DNA of 64,000 nt, from assembly GCA_026391795.1 (NCBI GenBank), contig JAPLDI010000004.1:214068-278067 (forward strand), in the 5' to 3' direction. The position numbers and the translations under genes are program-made. Source of the DNA: Bacteroidota bacterium. Lineage in GTDB: Bacteria; Bacteroidota; Bacteroidia; Bacteroidales; FEN-979. The notes under the pieces were generated by a model, which was given only the letters and a program-made list of their open reading frames with translations, did not search any database and was not told the origin of the DNA. This document shows positions 39,640-49,437 of the stretch, piece by piece (within the stretch, counting starts at the first letter, position 1; every line of letters begins with the position of its first letter).

Positions 39640-39971
39640 AAAAAGTGAAATCCGTTTGATTTTCATGGGATTTTTTTCAGAAGCTGAATAGCTGATGCTG
39701 ACCGTGGGGAGTGTAAAAGTTATTTTTGTTTTGGTTGACCTCTTAACCCTGACACACCTGTTTCTCGCCTCTTATAGGAAAACATGCTTACCGGACAGAA
39801 GGCTTCCTCCTCGCAGCCAAATCCCAATCCTTTTTAAATATGCGGGGAAACCACATCCCGTTTTTGTTAACAGTATATTCAACAACAACACTTCCTTCAA
39901 TTCCGGCGGCCCATTCCTCTTTCGGATCTAGGAAGATTCAGGAATTTCTTCCTATGTTGATGGTCTGGCAT
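39640..39971 (-). pseudogene. Decayed copy of the stand-alone TonB-C gene at 32476..32889
   Basis: Extended nucleotide similarity (catgcttac..ggc..cagcttcctc.tcgcagcca; atgcggggaaaccac.tcccgtt; caacaacacttccttcaattcc) with indels, frame disruption and a central deletion. Confidence 0.85.
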
Positions 39972-40369
39972 TCTCAATATTCAGATTTGCTTCCGGAGAA
40001 AGGCAAAAAATTTTTTACGAAAATGTTAAACCATGTTTTTTTGTATCTTTGTTTTTGAAAAGCCGTTTATCGCTTGTTCACCGTATAGCTACAGATTAAG
40101 TTTAAATTGAAAATCTTTTTTTTAATGATGGGGTGGTGATGCATACTCGTGAATGTATCTTTCGCACCATGCCCATATGAAGAGAATGAGTTTTCGTGCT
40201 CTCCTCAGGTTTCTCATATTCGCGGCATGGGACCGGTCGTTTTGATGGGAATTGAATGGGTTACTGATTGAGGATAAACGCGCAAAAGTATATTCATTGA
40301 CCGTGAATAGATTTCCTTTCAGGAAAGAATGTGAGTTAAGATTTTGTGATCTCAACAAAAATCATTCTG

Positions 40370-41836
40370 ATGAAAGCGAAAATCCTTTTTCTGATAAGTA
40401 TTGTCCTGGTGTTTTGGTCTTCCGAAACCATTGGCCAGGTTAGCATTAGTACCGATGGCAGCGCTCCGGACGGCAGCGCGATGCTGGATATAAAATCAAC
40501 TTCAAAAGGGTTTTTACTTCCACGCGTTGCATTAACATCTTCTGATGCACCGGATCCGGTATCTTCCCCTGCAACCGGGTTGATCTTATATAATACAGCC
40601 ACCTTCGGTACTCCTCCAAATAATGTTACTCCCGGATATTATTGCTGGAGCGGAACACGATGGATTCCCGTTGCGCCTCCGCAGGGTACCCATGTTGGAG
40701 ATCTGCTGTGCTGGGACGGAGTCCAATGGACATGTTTACCGCCGGGAAGTGATGGCAGTGCCCTTATTGTAACTTCCGGCATGCCCGGCTGGGGACAAAT
40801 TTCGGCTGAGATTCCCACACTGCAAACCTACCCCGCATCAAGTATAACGGCTCTTGCTGCTTTCGGTGGAGGCAACGTGGTTGATGGTCGTGCAATCGTG
40901 ACAGAAAGAGGTGTATGCTGGAGCACTTCTGCGAATCCGACAACTTCCGACAACAGAACAAGTGACGGCCTCGGATGCGGGACATTTACAAGCACACTTA
41001 CCGGATTAACTGCAAATACGATCTATTACATACGGGCTTATGCTACAAACAGTGTAGGAACAGGATATGGAAATGAGGTAAGTTTTACCACCGGCGCCAT
41101 TGCATTAACAACAACGTCCGCTTCATCGGTTACCTGCAACTCAGCAGTCAGCGGAGGCAACATCACAAACGACGGGGGCAATGCCATAACCGCCCGGGGT
41201 GTTTGCTGGAGTACTTCTTCAAATCCTACCACCACAGACAGCCATACTACCGACGGGAGCGGCACCGGCTTCTTTACGAGCAGTCTCACCGGCCTTACCC
41301 AAACAACAATGTATTATGTCAGGGCCTATGCCACAAATGGTATCGGTACCAGTTATGGAAACGAAATCAGTTTTACAACAAGCATGTTCTTTTACATTGG
41401 CCAGAGTTATGGGGGGGGAATCGTTTTTTATTTGGATGGCAGCGGGCAACACGGACTTATTTCTTCCACCATCGATCAAAGCCCGGCACCCTGGGGCTGT
41501 TACGGAACTTCAATTGCAGGAACATCCTTCGTCCTTGGGTCGGGACAAACCAACACGACGCTTATTATAAACGGATGTCCTACTCCAGGTATAGCAGCCC
41601 GCGTCTGTGATGATCTTGTACTGAACGGATACAGCGACTGGTTTTTGCCATCAAAAGACGAGCTGACCCAGATGTACCTGCAAAAAACAGTAATCGGCGG
41701 TTTTGCGAATGATTACTATTGGACTTCTTCTCAATCAACTTCTAACTGGGCGATCCTCCAATATTTTGGTGATGGCACCCGATATTTTGGGGTCAAATCC
41801 ACCCCCCGAGTTGTCCGTGCCATCCGGGCATTTTAA
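40370..41836 (+). CDS. Secreted Fn3-like repeat protein (2 repeats) with C-terminal DUF1566/Lcl-like domain, paralogue 1
   Basis: Signal peptide MKAKILFLISIVLVFW; ARGVCWSTSSNPTTTDSHTTDGSGTGFFTSSLTGL repeats; GGGIVFYLDGSGQHGLIS...DWFLPSKDELTQMY. Confidence 0.85.
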   Translation: MKAKILFLISIVLVFWSSETIGQVSISTDGSAPDGSAMLDIKSTSKGFLLPRVALTSSDAPDPVSSPATGLILYNTATFGTPPNNVTPGYYCWSGTRWIPVAPPQGTHVGDLLCWDGVQWTCLPPGSDGSALIVTSGMPGWGQISAEIPTLQTYPASSITALAAFGGGNVVDGRAIVTERGVCWSTSANPTTSDNRTSDGLGCGTFTSTLTGLTANTIYYIRAYATNSVGTGYGNEVSFTTGAIALTTTSASSVTCNSAVSGGNITNDGGNAITARGVCWSTSSNPTTTDSHTTDGSGTGFFTSSLTGLTQTTMYYVRAYATNGIGTSYGNEISFTTSMFFYIGQSYGGGIVFYLDGSGQHGLISSTIDQSPAPWGCYGTSIAGTSFVLGSGQTNTTLIINGCPTPGIAARVCDDLVLNGYSDWFLPSKDELTQMYLQKTVIGGFANDYYWTSSQSTSNWAILQYFGDGTRYFGVKSTPRVVRAIRAF

Positions 41837-41907
41837 TTCACAATATAACTTTTTGACAGTTCAGTCATCTTAAAAAGCGAGGTGAATTTGATCAAAAACA
41901 TTGAAGT

Positions 41908-43677
41908 ATGAAAAATGTATTCTTATTTATCGTTTTAAATCTGCTCATTACGAGCGCATTGTTTTCCCAGATAGCCATCAATGCCGATGGCAGCGCTCCC
42001 GATAATTCGGCTATGCTGGATGTGAAATCGACAAACAAAGGATTATTGCCTCCCCGGGTTGAACTTACCGCAATCAATTCTCCCGATCCTGTTATTTCTC
42101 CCGCGGTGGGTTTGTTTGTGTACAACACGGCTAATGCGGGTACCCCGCCAAACAATGTAACTACCGGTTATTATTATTGGAATGGAACTCATTGGATTCC
42201 CGTTTTCCTTTCTCCGGGGTTAAATGCCGGAGATCTGCTTCGCTGGGACGGGGTTCAGTGGTCGTGTTTATCCCCGGGAAGTAATGGCATGGCTCTTATT
42301 GTGACCTCAGGCGTACCCAACTGGGGATATTATCCGGTTCCGGTTCCGTTGCTGCTGACTTTTGCCGCATCAGGAATAACAGCTATTGATGCATCAGGCG
42401 GAGGCACTGTATGTGATGTTGGCACCCTCGTTACAGCAAGAGGTGTTTGCTGGAGCACTTCCTCAAATCCCACAATTTCCGGCAGCAAAACCAGTAACGG
42501 CGACGCCTGCGGGACCTTTACCAGCGGTTTGACCGGATTGGCAGCAAATACGAAGTATTACGTAAGGGCTTATGCAACAAACAGTGCAGGAACAGGATAC
42601 GGAAACGAAGTAAATTTCACCACACGGGATGGGATCATCACGCTGACAACAACGGCTGCATCAGCAATAACTGCCATTTCTGCCACCAGCGGCGGTACGA
42701 TTTCCGATGATGGTGGTGCGGCAGTGACGGCGCGGGGTGTATGCTGGCGAACAACATCGGGACCGACCATTACAGACAGTAAAACCAGCAATGGAACCGG
42801 GACAGGCACTTTCCCAAGCAATCTGACCGGCCTCACGCCAAATACAAAGTATTACATAAGAGCATATGCCATAAACAGTGTCGGTACCAGTTATGGAAAC
42901 GAGGTAAGTTTTACCACGAGGGATGGAATTATCACGTTAACCACGACGAATGTCACATGCATCGTCGTTCCCGGTGGTTCCAGTGGCGGTAATATAACGG
43001 ACGACGGGGGTGCAGCGGTAACCGCAAGAGGTGTATGCTGGAACACCTCACCCAATCCCACAACCGCCAGCAACCATACCACCGATGGCAGCGGCATTGG
43101 CAGTTTTACGAGCAATTTGTCACTCCTCGTCCCGAATACCCAGTATTATTTACGGGCATATGCCACAAACAGCGTCGGTACCGGTTATGGAAATGAAGTG
43201 AGTTTCACAACCTCCCAATTTTATATTGGCCTGAGTTACGGCGGTGGAATAATCTACTATCTTGATTGTACCGGGCAGCATGGATTAATAGCCCCCACCA
43301 CCGACCAAAGTTCCTGGGTGTTCTGGGGCTGTTCCGGGACCTTAATTGGTGGCACATCAACGGCCATTGGCACGGGACAGGTTAATACGACGGCGATCGT
43401 AAACGGCTGCAGCGAGACAGCCACGGCAGCCCGAATTTGTAATGATCTTGTGCTGAACGGATATGATGACTGGTTTTTGCCTTCGAGAGACGAGCTGAAC
43501 CAGCTGTATTTGCAAAGAACGGTGATTGGCGGTATAACTGGCTGGTACTATTGGAGTTCTTCTGAGACCAATTCCCTTGAAGCAATGGAACAATGGTTCA
43601 CGAGCGGCGCCATGATGTCCATCGGCAAATTCGGCAATGAAGGAGGGACCAGCATGCGCTGCACCCGGAGTTTTTAA
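41908..43677 (+). CDS. Secreted Fn3-like repeat protein (3 repeats) with DUF1566/Lcl-like domain, paralogue 2
   Basis: AMLDVKSTNKGLLPPRVELTAI; ARGVCWSTSSNPTISGSKTSNG repeats; DDWFLPSRDELNQLYLQRTVIGG. Confidence 0.86.
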   Translation: MKNVFLFIVLNLLITSALFSQIAINADGSAPDNSAMLDVKSTNKGLLPPRVELTAINSPDPVISPAVGLFVYNTANAGTPPNNVTTGYYYWNGTHWIPVFLSPGLNAGDLLRWDGVQWSCLSPGSNGMALIVTSGVPNWGYYPVPVPLLLTFAASGITAIDASGGGTVCDVGTLVTARGVCWSTSSNPTISGSKTSNGDACGTFTSGLTGLAANTKYYVRAYATNSAGTGYGNEVNFTTRDGIITLTTTAASAITAISATSGGTISDDGGAAVTARGVCWRTTSGPTITDSKTSNGTGTGTFPSNLTGLTPNTKYYIRAYAINSVGTSYGNEVSFTTRDGIITLTTTNVTCIVVPGGSSGGNITDDGGAAVTARGVCWNTSPNPTTASNHTTDGSGIGSFTSNLSLLVPNTQYYLRAYATNSVGTGYGNEVSFTTSQFYIGLSYGGGIIYYLDCTGQHGLIAPTTDQSSWVFWGCSGTLIGGTSTAIGTGQVNTTAIVNGCSETATAARICNDLVLNGYDDWFLPSRDELNQLYLQRTVIGGITGWYYWSSSETNSLEAMEQWFTSGAMMSIGKFGNEGGTSMRCTRSF

Positions 43678-43751
43678 AGGGTGAGCAGATTGAATTCATG
43701 GCAGTTAATTCTATGACGACACGATGGCGGTTTTATAAAAAGCATTGAAGC

Positions 43752-45512
43752 ATGAAAAAGATATTCTTTTTACTCAGTTTGATTCTTCTCGTTACCCGCT
43801 CATTGTTTTCGCAGGTAGCCATCAGTAACGATAACAGCTCAGCCGACAATTCGGCCATGCTGGATGTGAAATCAACCAGCAAGGGATTATTGCCCCCCCG
43901 GGTTGCACTTACAGCAATCAGCTCTGCCGTGCCTGTTACTTCCCCGGCTGCTGGTTTGTTTATCTACAATACAGCTTATGCCGGGACTTCGCCAAATAAT
44001 GTAATACCCGGATATTATTGCTGGAATGGAACACAGTGGATTCCCGTTTTGCCTCCGCAGGGCACAACCGCCGGAGATATGCTTCGCTGGGATGGAGGTG
44101 AATGGTTGTGCTTAGCTCCCGGAAACAATGGAAAAGCACTGGTTGTAAGTTCCGGCTTACCCACCTGGCGCAAATATTCGCTTGGGGTTCCGCTATTGCT
44201 GACCTATCCGGCTTCAGGTATAACGCCAGCCACGGCTTTAAGCGGAGGCAATGTATGTGATGGGGGTGCAGTCGTTACGGTAAGAGGTATGTGCTGGAGT
44301 ACTTCACCGAATCCCACAACCTCCGGAAGCAAAACGGTTGATGGCGCCGGAGGCGGGTCCTTCACAAGCAATCTGACCGGGTTAACTGCAAATACCCTGT
44401 ATTATACGCGGGCATACGCCACTAACAGCGAGGGAACCGGATATGGAAACGAGGTGATGTTTACTACAGGTGGAATTACATTGACAACCACTGCTGCATC
44501 CGCTGTAACTGCCATTTCGGCAACCTCCGGCGGTACTATCACAAGCAATGGCGGATCTGCAGTCACAGCCCGGGGTGTTTGCTGGAGTATTTTTCACGCC
44601 CCTACAACAGCAGACAGCAAAACAAGTGATGGGAGCGGTAATGGCACTTTTACAAGCAGCTTGACAGGACTCAATGCAAATACTACGTATTACATTCGCG
44701 CTTATGCCACAAACATCATCGGAACGAGCTATGGAAACGAGGTAAGTTTTACCACCCTTTCGGGGATTGTGACACTGACAACGACCAATCTTTCATGCAT
44801 CATTGTTCCGACTGCTTTCAGCGGCGGGAATATTACGTTTGACGGGGGTGCCGCTGTAACTGCAAGGGGTTTATGCTGGAGTACATCTCCCGGGCCGACA
44901 ACGGCAAATAATATAACATCCAATGGAAGCGGGATTGGAAGTTATACAAGCAATCTGACCGGCCTCACCGCATCCACCCAATATTATGTCAGGGCATATG
45001 CAACAAACAGCGTGGGGACCAGTTATGGCAATGAACTGAGTTTTTCAACACCCGCTACTCCTGTATTCTCAATTGGCTGCAGTTATGGAGGCGGGATTAT
45101 ATTTTATATTGATGGCACAGCACAGCACGGGTTGATTTCAGCCACCACAAACCAAAGTGCGAATATGCACTGGGGATGTGACTACACATCAATTCCAGGA
45201 ACTTTATTTGCAATTGGCACCGGACAGGCCAATACGACAGCGATTGTAAACGGATGTACCGAAACAGGTGCGGCCCGCACCTGTAAGGACCTTAACCTGA
45301 ATGGATACAATGATTGGTTTTTGCCATCAAAAGACGAACTAAACCAGATGTATCTGCAAAAAAACGTAATTGGTGGTTTTGGCAGTAACTACTTTTGGAC
45401 CTCCTCGCAGAACGATGCCAGCACCGGGTGGGACCAGTCCTTCAGCAACGGTACCCAGGGTCCCTACTCCAAATTTTTATCTGACTATGTGCGTTGTATC
45501 CGGGTTTTTTAA
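43752..45512 (+). CDS. Secreted Fn3-like repeat protein (3 repeats) with DUF1566/Lcl-like domain, paralogue 3
   Basis: Same architecture as 41908..43677; NDWFLPSKDELNQMYLQKNVIGG. Confidence 0.86.
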   Translation: MKKIFFLLSLILLVTRSLFSQVAISNDNSSADNSAMLDVKSTSKGLLPPRVALTAISSAVPVTSPAAGLFIYNTAYAGTSPNNVIPGYYCWNGTQWIPVLPPQGTTAGDMLRWDGGEWLCLAPGNNGKALVVSSGLPTWRKYSLGVPLLLTYPASGITPATALSGGNVCDGGAVVTVRGMCWSTSPNPTTSGSKTVDGAGGGSFTSNLTGLTANTLYYTRAYATNSEGTGYGNEVMFTTGGITLTTTAASAVTAISATSGGTITSNGGSAVTARGVCWSIFHAPTTADSKTSDGSGNGTFTSSLTGLNANTTYYIRAYATNIIGTSYGNEVSFTTLSGIVTLTTTNLSCIIVPTAFSGGNITFDGGAAVTARGLCWSTSPGPTTANNITSNGSGIGSYTSNLTGLTASTQYYVRAYATNSVGTSYGNELSFSTPATPVFSIGCSYGGGIIFYIDGTAQHGLISATTNQSANMHWGCDYTSIPGTLFAIGTGQANTTAIVNGCTETGAARTCKDLNLNGYNDWFLPSKDELNQMYLQKNVIGGFGSNYFWTSSQNDASTGWDQSFSNGTQGPYSKFLSDYVRCIRVF

Positions 45513-45753
45513 AATGTCGTGAACAACTCAACATTGAACCGAAAACCAGATGCATCGGGTCCAGGGTTCTATTTCCCCGAGCTTGCCCCGGAATTCGAAT
45601 CTCTTGGGTCCCCGGGATCCCAAAGTTCATATCCTTTGATTATTTCCAATTAAAATTTTATAAAGTAAGATGGGGTGATGGAACATTACAGGGAAAGCGG
45701 TACCGGTCGTAAAAATATTCAGTAACTTGCATCCAGTTTTCAAAAATACGACT

Positions 45754-46119
45754 ATGAAAAAATTTCTTATCTGGATGGTTGTGATCATCCTGCTTTTCCT
45801 GGGGCTGTTTGTTTACTGGAAATATTATTTCACCTACAGTGAAGGCAGCCGTGCAGGATTATTGCAGAAATTCTCTTACCGGGGTACTGTTTTCAAAACC
45901 TATGAGGGAGAGCTTGTCATGAGCAGTGTTGAGAGCAACAAAAATGTTGCACTGGCATCTGAAAAATTTTATTTCTCTGTTTCGGATAAAAGTTATGCCA
46001 CTACCTTAAGCGGGCTGGAGGGCCATTTCGTCGTTGTTCATTACAAACAAAAAAACGGGATCCTGCCCTGGCGTGGTGAAACAGAGTACATCGTCGATAA
46101 TGTCAGAGAGGGCCAATAA
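45754..46119 (+). CDS. Conserved hypothetical single-pass membrane protein
   Basis: MKKFLIWMVVIILLFLGLFVYWKYYFTYSEGSRAGLLQKFSYRGTVFKTYEGEL. Confidence 0.75.
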   Translation: MKKFLIWMVVIILLFLGLFVYWKYYFTYSEGSRAGLLQKFSYRGTVFKTYEGELVMSSVESNKNVALASEKFYFSVSDKSYATTLSGLEGHFVVVHYKQKNGILPWRGETEYIVDNVREGQ

Positions 46120-46202
46120 CAGCTGTCCTCCTTTCCGGCCCGACATTTCTTAAACCCCCTTGCAAAATCTCATTTTTCAATGATCACTGCAGGGAGAATG
46201 AT

Positions 46203-46210
46203 TACCTTTG
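46203..46210 (+). promoter_or_regulatory. Putative -7 box TAccTTTG upstream of the BNR protein gene
   Basis: atTACCTTTGtatag. Confidence 0.4.
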
Positions 46211-46298
46211 TATAGTTAGATACTGAACAATTTCCCGGATGATTGTGGTTTATATCCGAAAATCATCAGACAGGGTTCAACTAAACAACCTTCAGCAT

Positions 46299-48011
46299 AT
46301 GAAAAACAAAGCCCAGTTGATCCTCCTGGTTTCAGGGATCATCCTTTTTACCCCGTTTTTTTCTTTCGCACAGAAAAGACCTTTTTCCACAGAGGAAAAG
46401 ATGAAAATGCATAACGAACGACCCGGTGACCCTTATCTTCCTAATCCATACAACGGAACGAAGACCTCGCCTGCCGGAAACTATTACGGTTCCGGTATCA
46501 TTACCCGGCAGGTCAATGTAAATTCCAGCGGTCAGAATATCCTGGGTGATGCAGCGAACGAGCCCAGTATTGCGGTTGACCCGGCGGACCCCAATCATAT
46601 CACGATCGGCTGGAGGCAGTTCGACAACGTGGGCAGTAATTTCAGGCAGGCCGGCTGGTCCTATTCCAGTGATGCCGGAATGAACTGGACTTTCCCGGGA
46701 GTAATCGACCCGGGTGTTTTCCGCTCCGATCCTGTACTTGGCTTTGATACGACCGGGAATTTCTATTATAACAGCCTTACCTATGACGGTACCAATTATA
46801 TGTGCAAGGTGTTTAAAAGTACAAACGGAGGTGCTGCATGGAACGCCGGAGTGGATGCAAGAGGAGGGGATAAACAATGGATGACCCTCGACCGGACAAG
46901 TGGCACGGGTAGCGGAAATATCTATTCCTTCTGGACATCCTATTACAGCGTTTGTCTTCCCGGCTTTTTTACACGCTCTTCGAATGGCGGCAGCAGTTTT
47001 GAGGACTGTGTCCAGGTTGGCGGTAATCCCTATTGGGGAAATATGGCAGTTGGCCCTGATGGAGAATTATACTGTGCCGGAGGTGGTGCCGTTGATGGAT
47101 TGATGGTGTCAAAATCCATTAATGCCCAGGTTCCCGGTTCATCGATCATCTGGAACTTTTCAACCCAGATCTACATGGATGGATACGTCACAGGCAGTGC
47201 CCCCATAAACCCGGTAGGGATTTTAGGCCAGGCAAACGTCGCAGTGGACTGTTCCAGCGGACCTGGCCGGGGCAACGTTTATGTTCTGGCTGCACTTCAG
47301 CGGATTTCGAACGGCGACCCGGGAGATGTCATGTTTGCTAGAAGCACAGATGGCGGACACACATTCAGTACCCCCTTACAGATTAATGATGATGGATCAT
47401 TCATAAATACCCAGTGGCTTGCAGTCATGTCGGTTGCCCCGAATGGAAGGATCGATGTTGCCTGGCTTGATACACGTGATGATCTGACGTATACAGATCA
47501 GTCAGCGCTCTATTATTCCTATTCCAATGACCAGGGCGCAACCTGGTCTGTGAATGAAAAATTGTCTGAATCTTTTGATCCGCATGTGGGATATCCCCAG
47601 CAGGATAAAATGGGAGACTACTTCGATATGGTATCGGATAACACAGGCGCACACCTCGCATGGACCAACACCCTGAACGGGGAAGAGGATGTTTATTACA
47701 GCCACATCACACCCGGAACAACAGGTATCAATGACGGCAAGGGGAAAGATAATTACGTATCACTTTCCTGCTTCCCAAATCCCGTGAAAACAGAGGCGCA
47801 ATTCAGGTATCAGATCAAGGATGAATGCGCTGTGAATATGGTGATCTGCGACGTGTCAGGGAAAGAGATCTCCACCCTGGTGAACAAGATGCAAACAGCA
47901 GGAATTTATACAGTTGATTTCTCGGCAGGCAGACTTGCCCCGGGATATTACCTGTGCCGGTTGACTGCAGGGACCGCTATGATATATACCCGGCTGGTCG
48001 TCGTAAAGTAA
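46299..48011 (+). CDS. Sialidase-like BNR/Asp-box repeat protein with type IX secretion C-terminal sorting domain
   Basis: SSDAGMNWTF, SNGGSSFED, STDGGHTF, SNDQGATWS; C-terminal CFPNPVKTEAQFRYQI...GYYLCRLTAGTAMIYTRLVVVK. Confidence 0.85.
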   Translation: MKNKAQLILLVSGIILFTPFFSFAQKRPFSTEEKMKMHNERPGDPYLPNPYNGTKTSPAGNYYGSGIITRQVNVNSSGQNILGDAANEPSIAVDPADPNHITIGWRQFDNVGSNFRQAGWSYSSDAGMNWTFPGVIDPGVFRSDPVLGFDTTGNFYYNSLTYDGTNYMCKVFKSTNGGAAWNAGVDARGGDKQWMTLDRTSGTGSGNIYSFWTSYYSVCLPGFFTRSSNGGSSFEDCVQVGGNPYWGNMAVGPDGELYCAGGGAVDGLMVSKSINAQVPGSSIIWNFSTQIYMDGYVTGSAPINPVGILGQANVAVDCSSGPGRGNVYVLAALQRISNGDPGDVMFARSTDGGHTFSTPLQINDDGSFINTQWLAVMSVAPNGRIDVAWLDTRDDLTYTDQSALYYSYSNDQGATWSVNEKLSESFDPHVGYPQQDKMGDYFDMVSDNTGAHLAWTNTLNGEEDVYYSHITPGTTGINDGKGKDNYVSLSCFPNPVKTEAQFRYQIKDECAVNMVICDVSGKEISTLVNKMQTAGIYTVDFSAGRLAPGYYLCRLTAGTAMIYTRLVVVK

Positions 48012-48032
48012 TCCAAACCACTACCGCCTTCG

Positions 48033-48530
48033 TTATTTTACATGGACAGCTGTGTCAGGAGCCTCATAAAATCCCTTCCTGTCCATGTTCTTTTTGAAGT
48101 ATTCAAGCAGCTCCCCGCTTGAATTGAATGGCTTTTTTATAAACTTATCAGAAGGAGCCCAGGTTATCATCTTGTCATTCTTAACCTCGTATTTGAAAAA
48201 GTAATACCTGACGGGGCTGCCCAGTTCACAGAAATTCAGGATCCTTTGATTTTTGACCACGGTGATAAATCCCCGGCCCTGCGAAATGACATGGATTCCG
48301 TTTTGCTTATTTTCACGAAATTCAATGAAAAACTCATGTTCATTGAACTGAACGAATTCGACCGTGTCGGATTTCCCCGTTGCGGTTGGATAAACCCATT
48401 TGCCAAGAAGTTCAGGGGCAATGGAAGAAGTACACGAATTGCCTAAAGGTACCGGTGATTCATAGGGACAACCGGTCATTGCGAAGATCATCATGATTCC
48501 GGCAATGAAAATGCATGGATTCCTTTTCAT
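48033..48530 (-). CDS. Hypothetical lipoprotein
   Basis: MKRNPCIFIAGIMMIFAMTGCPYESPV lipobox; 165 aa. Confidence 0.65.
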   Translation of the reverse strand: MKRNPCIFIAGIMMIFAMTGCPYESPVPLGNSCTSSIAPELLGKWVYPTATGKSDTVEFVQFNEHEFFIEFRENKQNGIHVISQGRGFITVVKNQRILNFCELGSPVRYYFFKYEVKNDKMITWAPSDKFIKKPFNSSGELLEYFKKNMDRKGFYEAPDTAVHVK

Positions 48531-48542
48531 TATTCTTTCGTT

Positions 48543-48959
48543 TTAAAATTCAGAAGACACGGGTGCCTGTTCCTTCAGCATCCGTTCCTTTTTCTTCATA
48601 AAATAACTGAATACAAAAAGCGCCCCGGTGAGAATAAAAGGGAAATTGATCGCTAAAATGACAAACAGGCTCATCCAGACCGAATGGTTCATGGAGTAAT
48701 TCATAAAAAAAACCGGAGGGCTTAAGATAAGGGCAAACGCACCCAGGATAAGTCCGCCTGCCAGCTCCCACTTCCAGGCAATGACCAGGAACAGGATCAG
48801 GATGAAATTCGGAATGAGGTGCATGAAAAATGCACCCAGTTGCTGCCATATTGTGTATTTGGGATCAAATGAATCAAGAGCAAACATACCCACAAACAGG
48901 ATGGCCAGAATGCACAGAACCCGGGGAGCCCAGTGGATGATTTTGATGGATGTTTTCAT
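48543..48959 (-). CDS. Hypothetical multi-pass membrane protein
   Basis: Four hydrophobic segments, 138 aa. Confidence 0.65.
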   Translation of the reverse strand: MKTSIKIIHWAPRVLCILAILFVGMFALDSFDPKYTIWQQLGAFFMHLIPNFILILFLVIAWKWELAGGLILGAFALILSPPVFFMNYSMNHSVWMSLFVILAINFPFILTGALFVFSYFMKKKERMLKEQAPVSSEF

Positions 48960-48987
48960 GGTTTTCTTTTTCAGCTGTTGAACAGAC

Positions 48988-49392
48988 CTACCTCAGGATG
49001 AAGGGAACAATGGTGGCAATGATACCTGTGCATACCACCACCATGATGAAAAGGTTATACCTGACATTGTAGTTGCCCAACAAGGTTTCATCATAGTACT
49101 TGGCAACATCCTTGTCTTTATACATGGTGATCAGTCCCTTTACCAGTTTCATGCGGGTTTGCCTTCCCTTTAACAGTCCTATGATGACTACGAGGTTTAC
49201 CAGGACGATCAGAAATACAAAAACGAACATGACCGCCAGGGATGAGGATTCGGTCCTTGACTTTTCGACGAGACCCGAGTTAACGGCAAGGGTGACCAGG
49301 TTCAGGATGATGGCTGTAAGGATAAAAATAATATCCGTTTTGGTGTTTTGTTCCAGCTCCTTTGTGATGTGATTATGAACATGTTCAATCAT
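48988..49392 (-). CDS. Hypothetical membrane protein with Pycsar-like/DUF-type TM arrangement (family not assigned)
   Basis: IIFILTAIILNLVTLAVNSG...AVMFVFVFLIVLVNLVVIIGLLKG...MVVVCTGIIATIVPFIL. Confidence 0.6.
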   Translation of the reverse strand: MIEHVHNHITKELEQNTKTDIIFILTAIILNLVTLAVNSGLVEKSRTESSSLAVMFVFVFLIVLVNLVVIIGLLKGRQTRMKLVKGLITMYKDKDVAKYYDETLLGNYNVRYNLFIMVVVCTGIIATIVPFILR

Positions 49393-49426
49393 AATATACC
49401 TCCTTTTTACAGATGAAGAATTTTTT

Positions 49427-49434
49427 CAAAGATA
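49427..49434 (-). promoter_or_regulatory. Putative minus-strand -7 box TAtcTTTG upstream of the 49392 gene
   Basis: Plus strand reads CAAAGATA. Confidence 0.3.
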
Positions 49435-49437
49435 GAC

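Noticed and set aside
39695-40058. Plus-strand ORFs 39695..39931 and 39840..40058
   Set aside because: They lie on the wrong strand of the decayed TonB-C copy.
40800-45060. Regular DNA repeats that might suggest CRISPR or VNTR
   Set aside because: They are coding Fn3-like repeats in three genes; no conserved short repeat with unique spacers.
45494-45712. Overlapping plus and minus small ORFs after the third Fn3 paralogue
   Set aside because: Sequence looks like GC-rich intergenic repeat (ccccggaattcgaatctcttgggtccccgggatccc); neither strand gives a convincing protein. A tRNA-like T-loop was considered, but no acceptor or T stem could be built.
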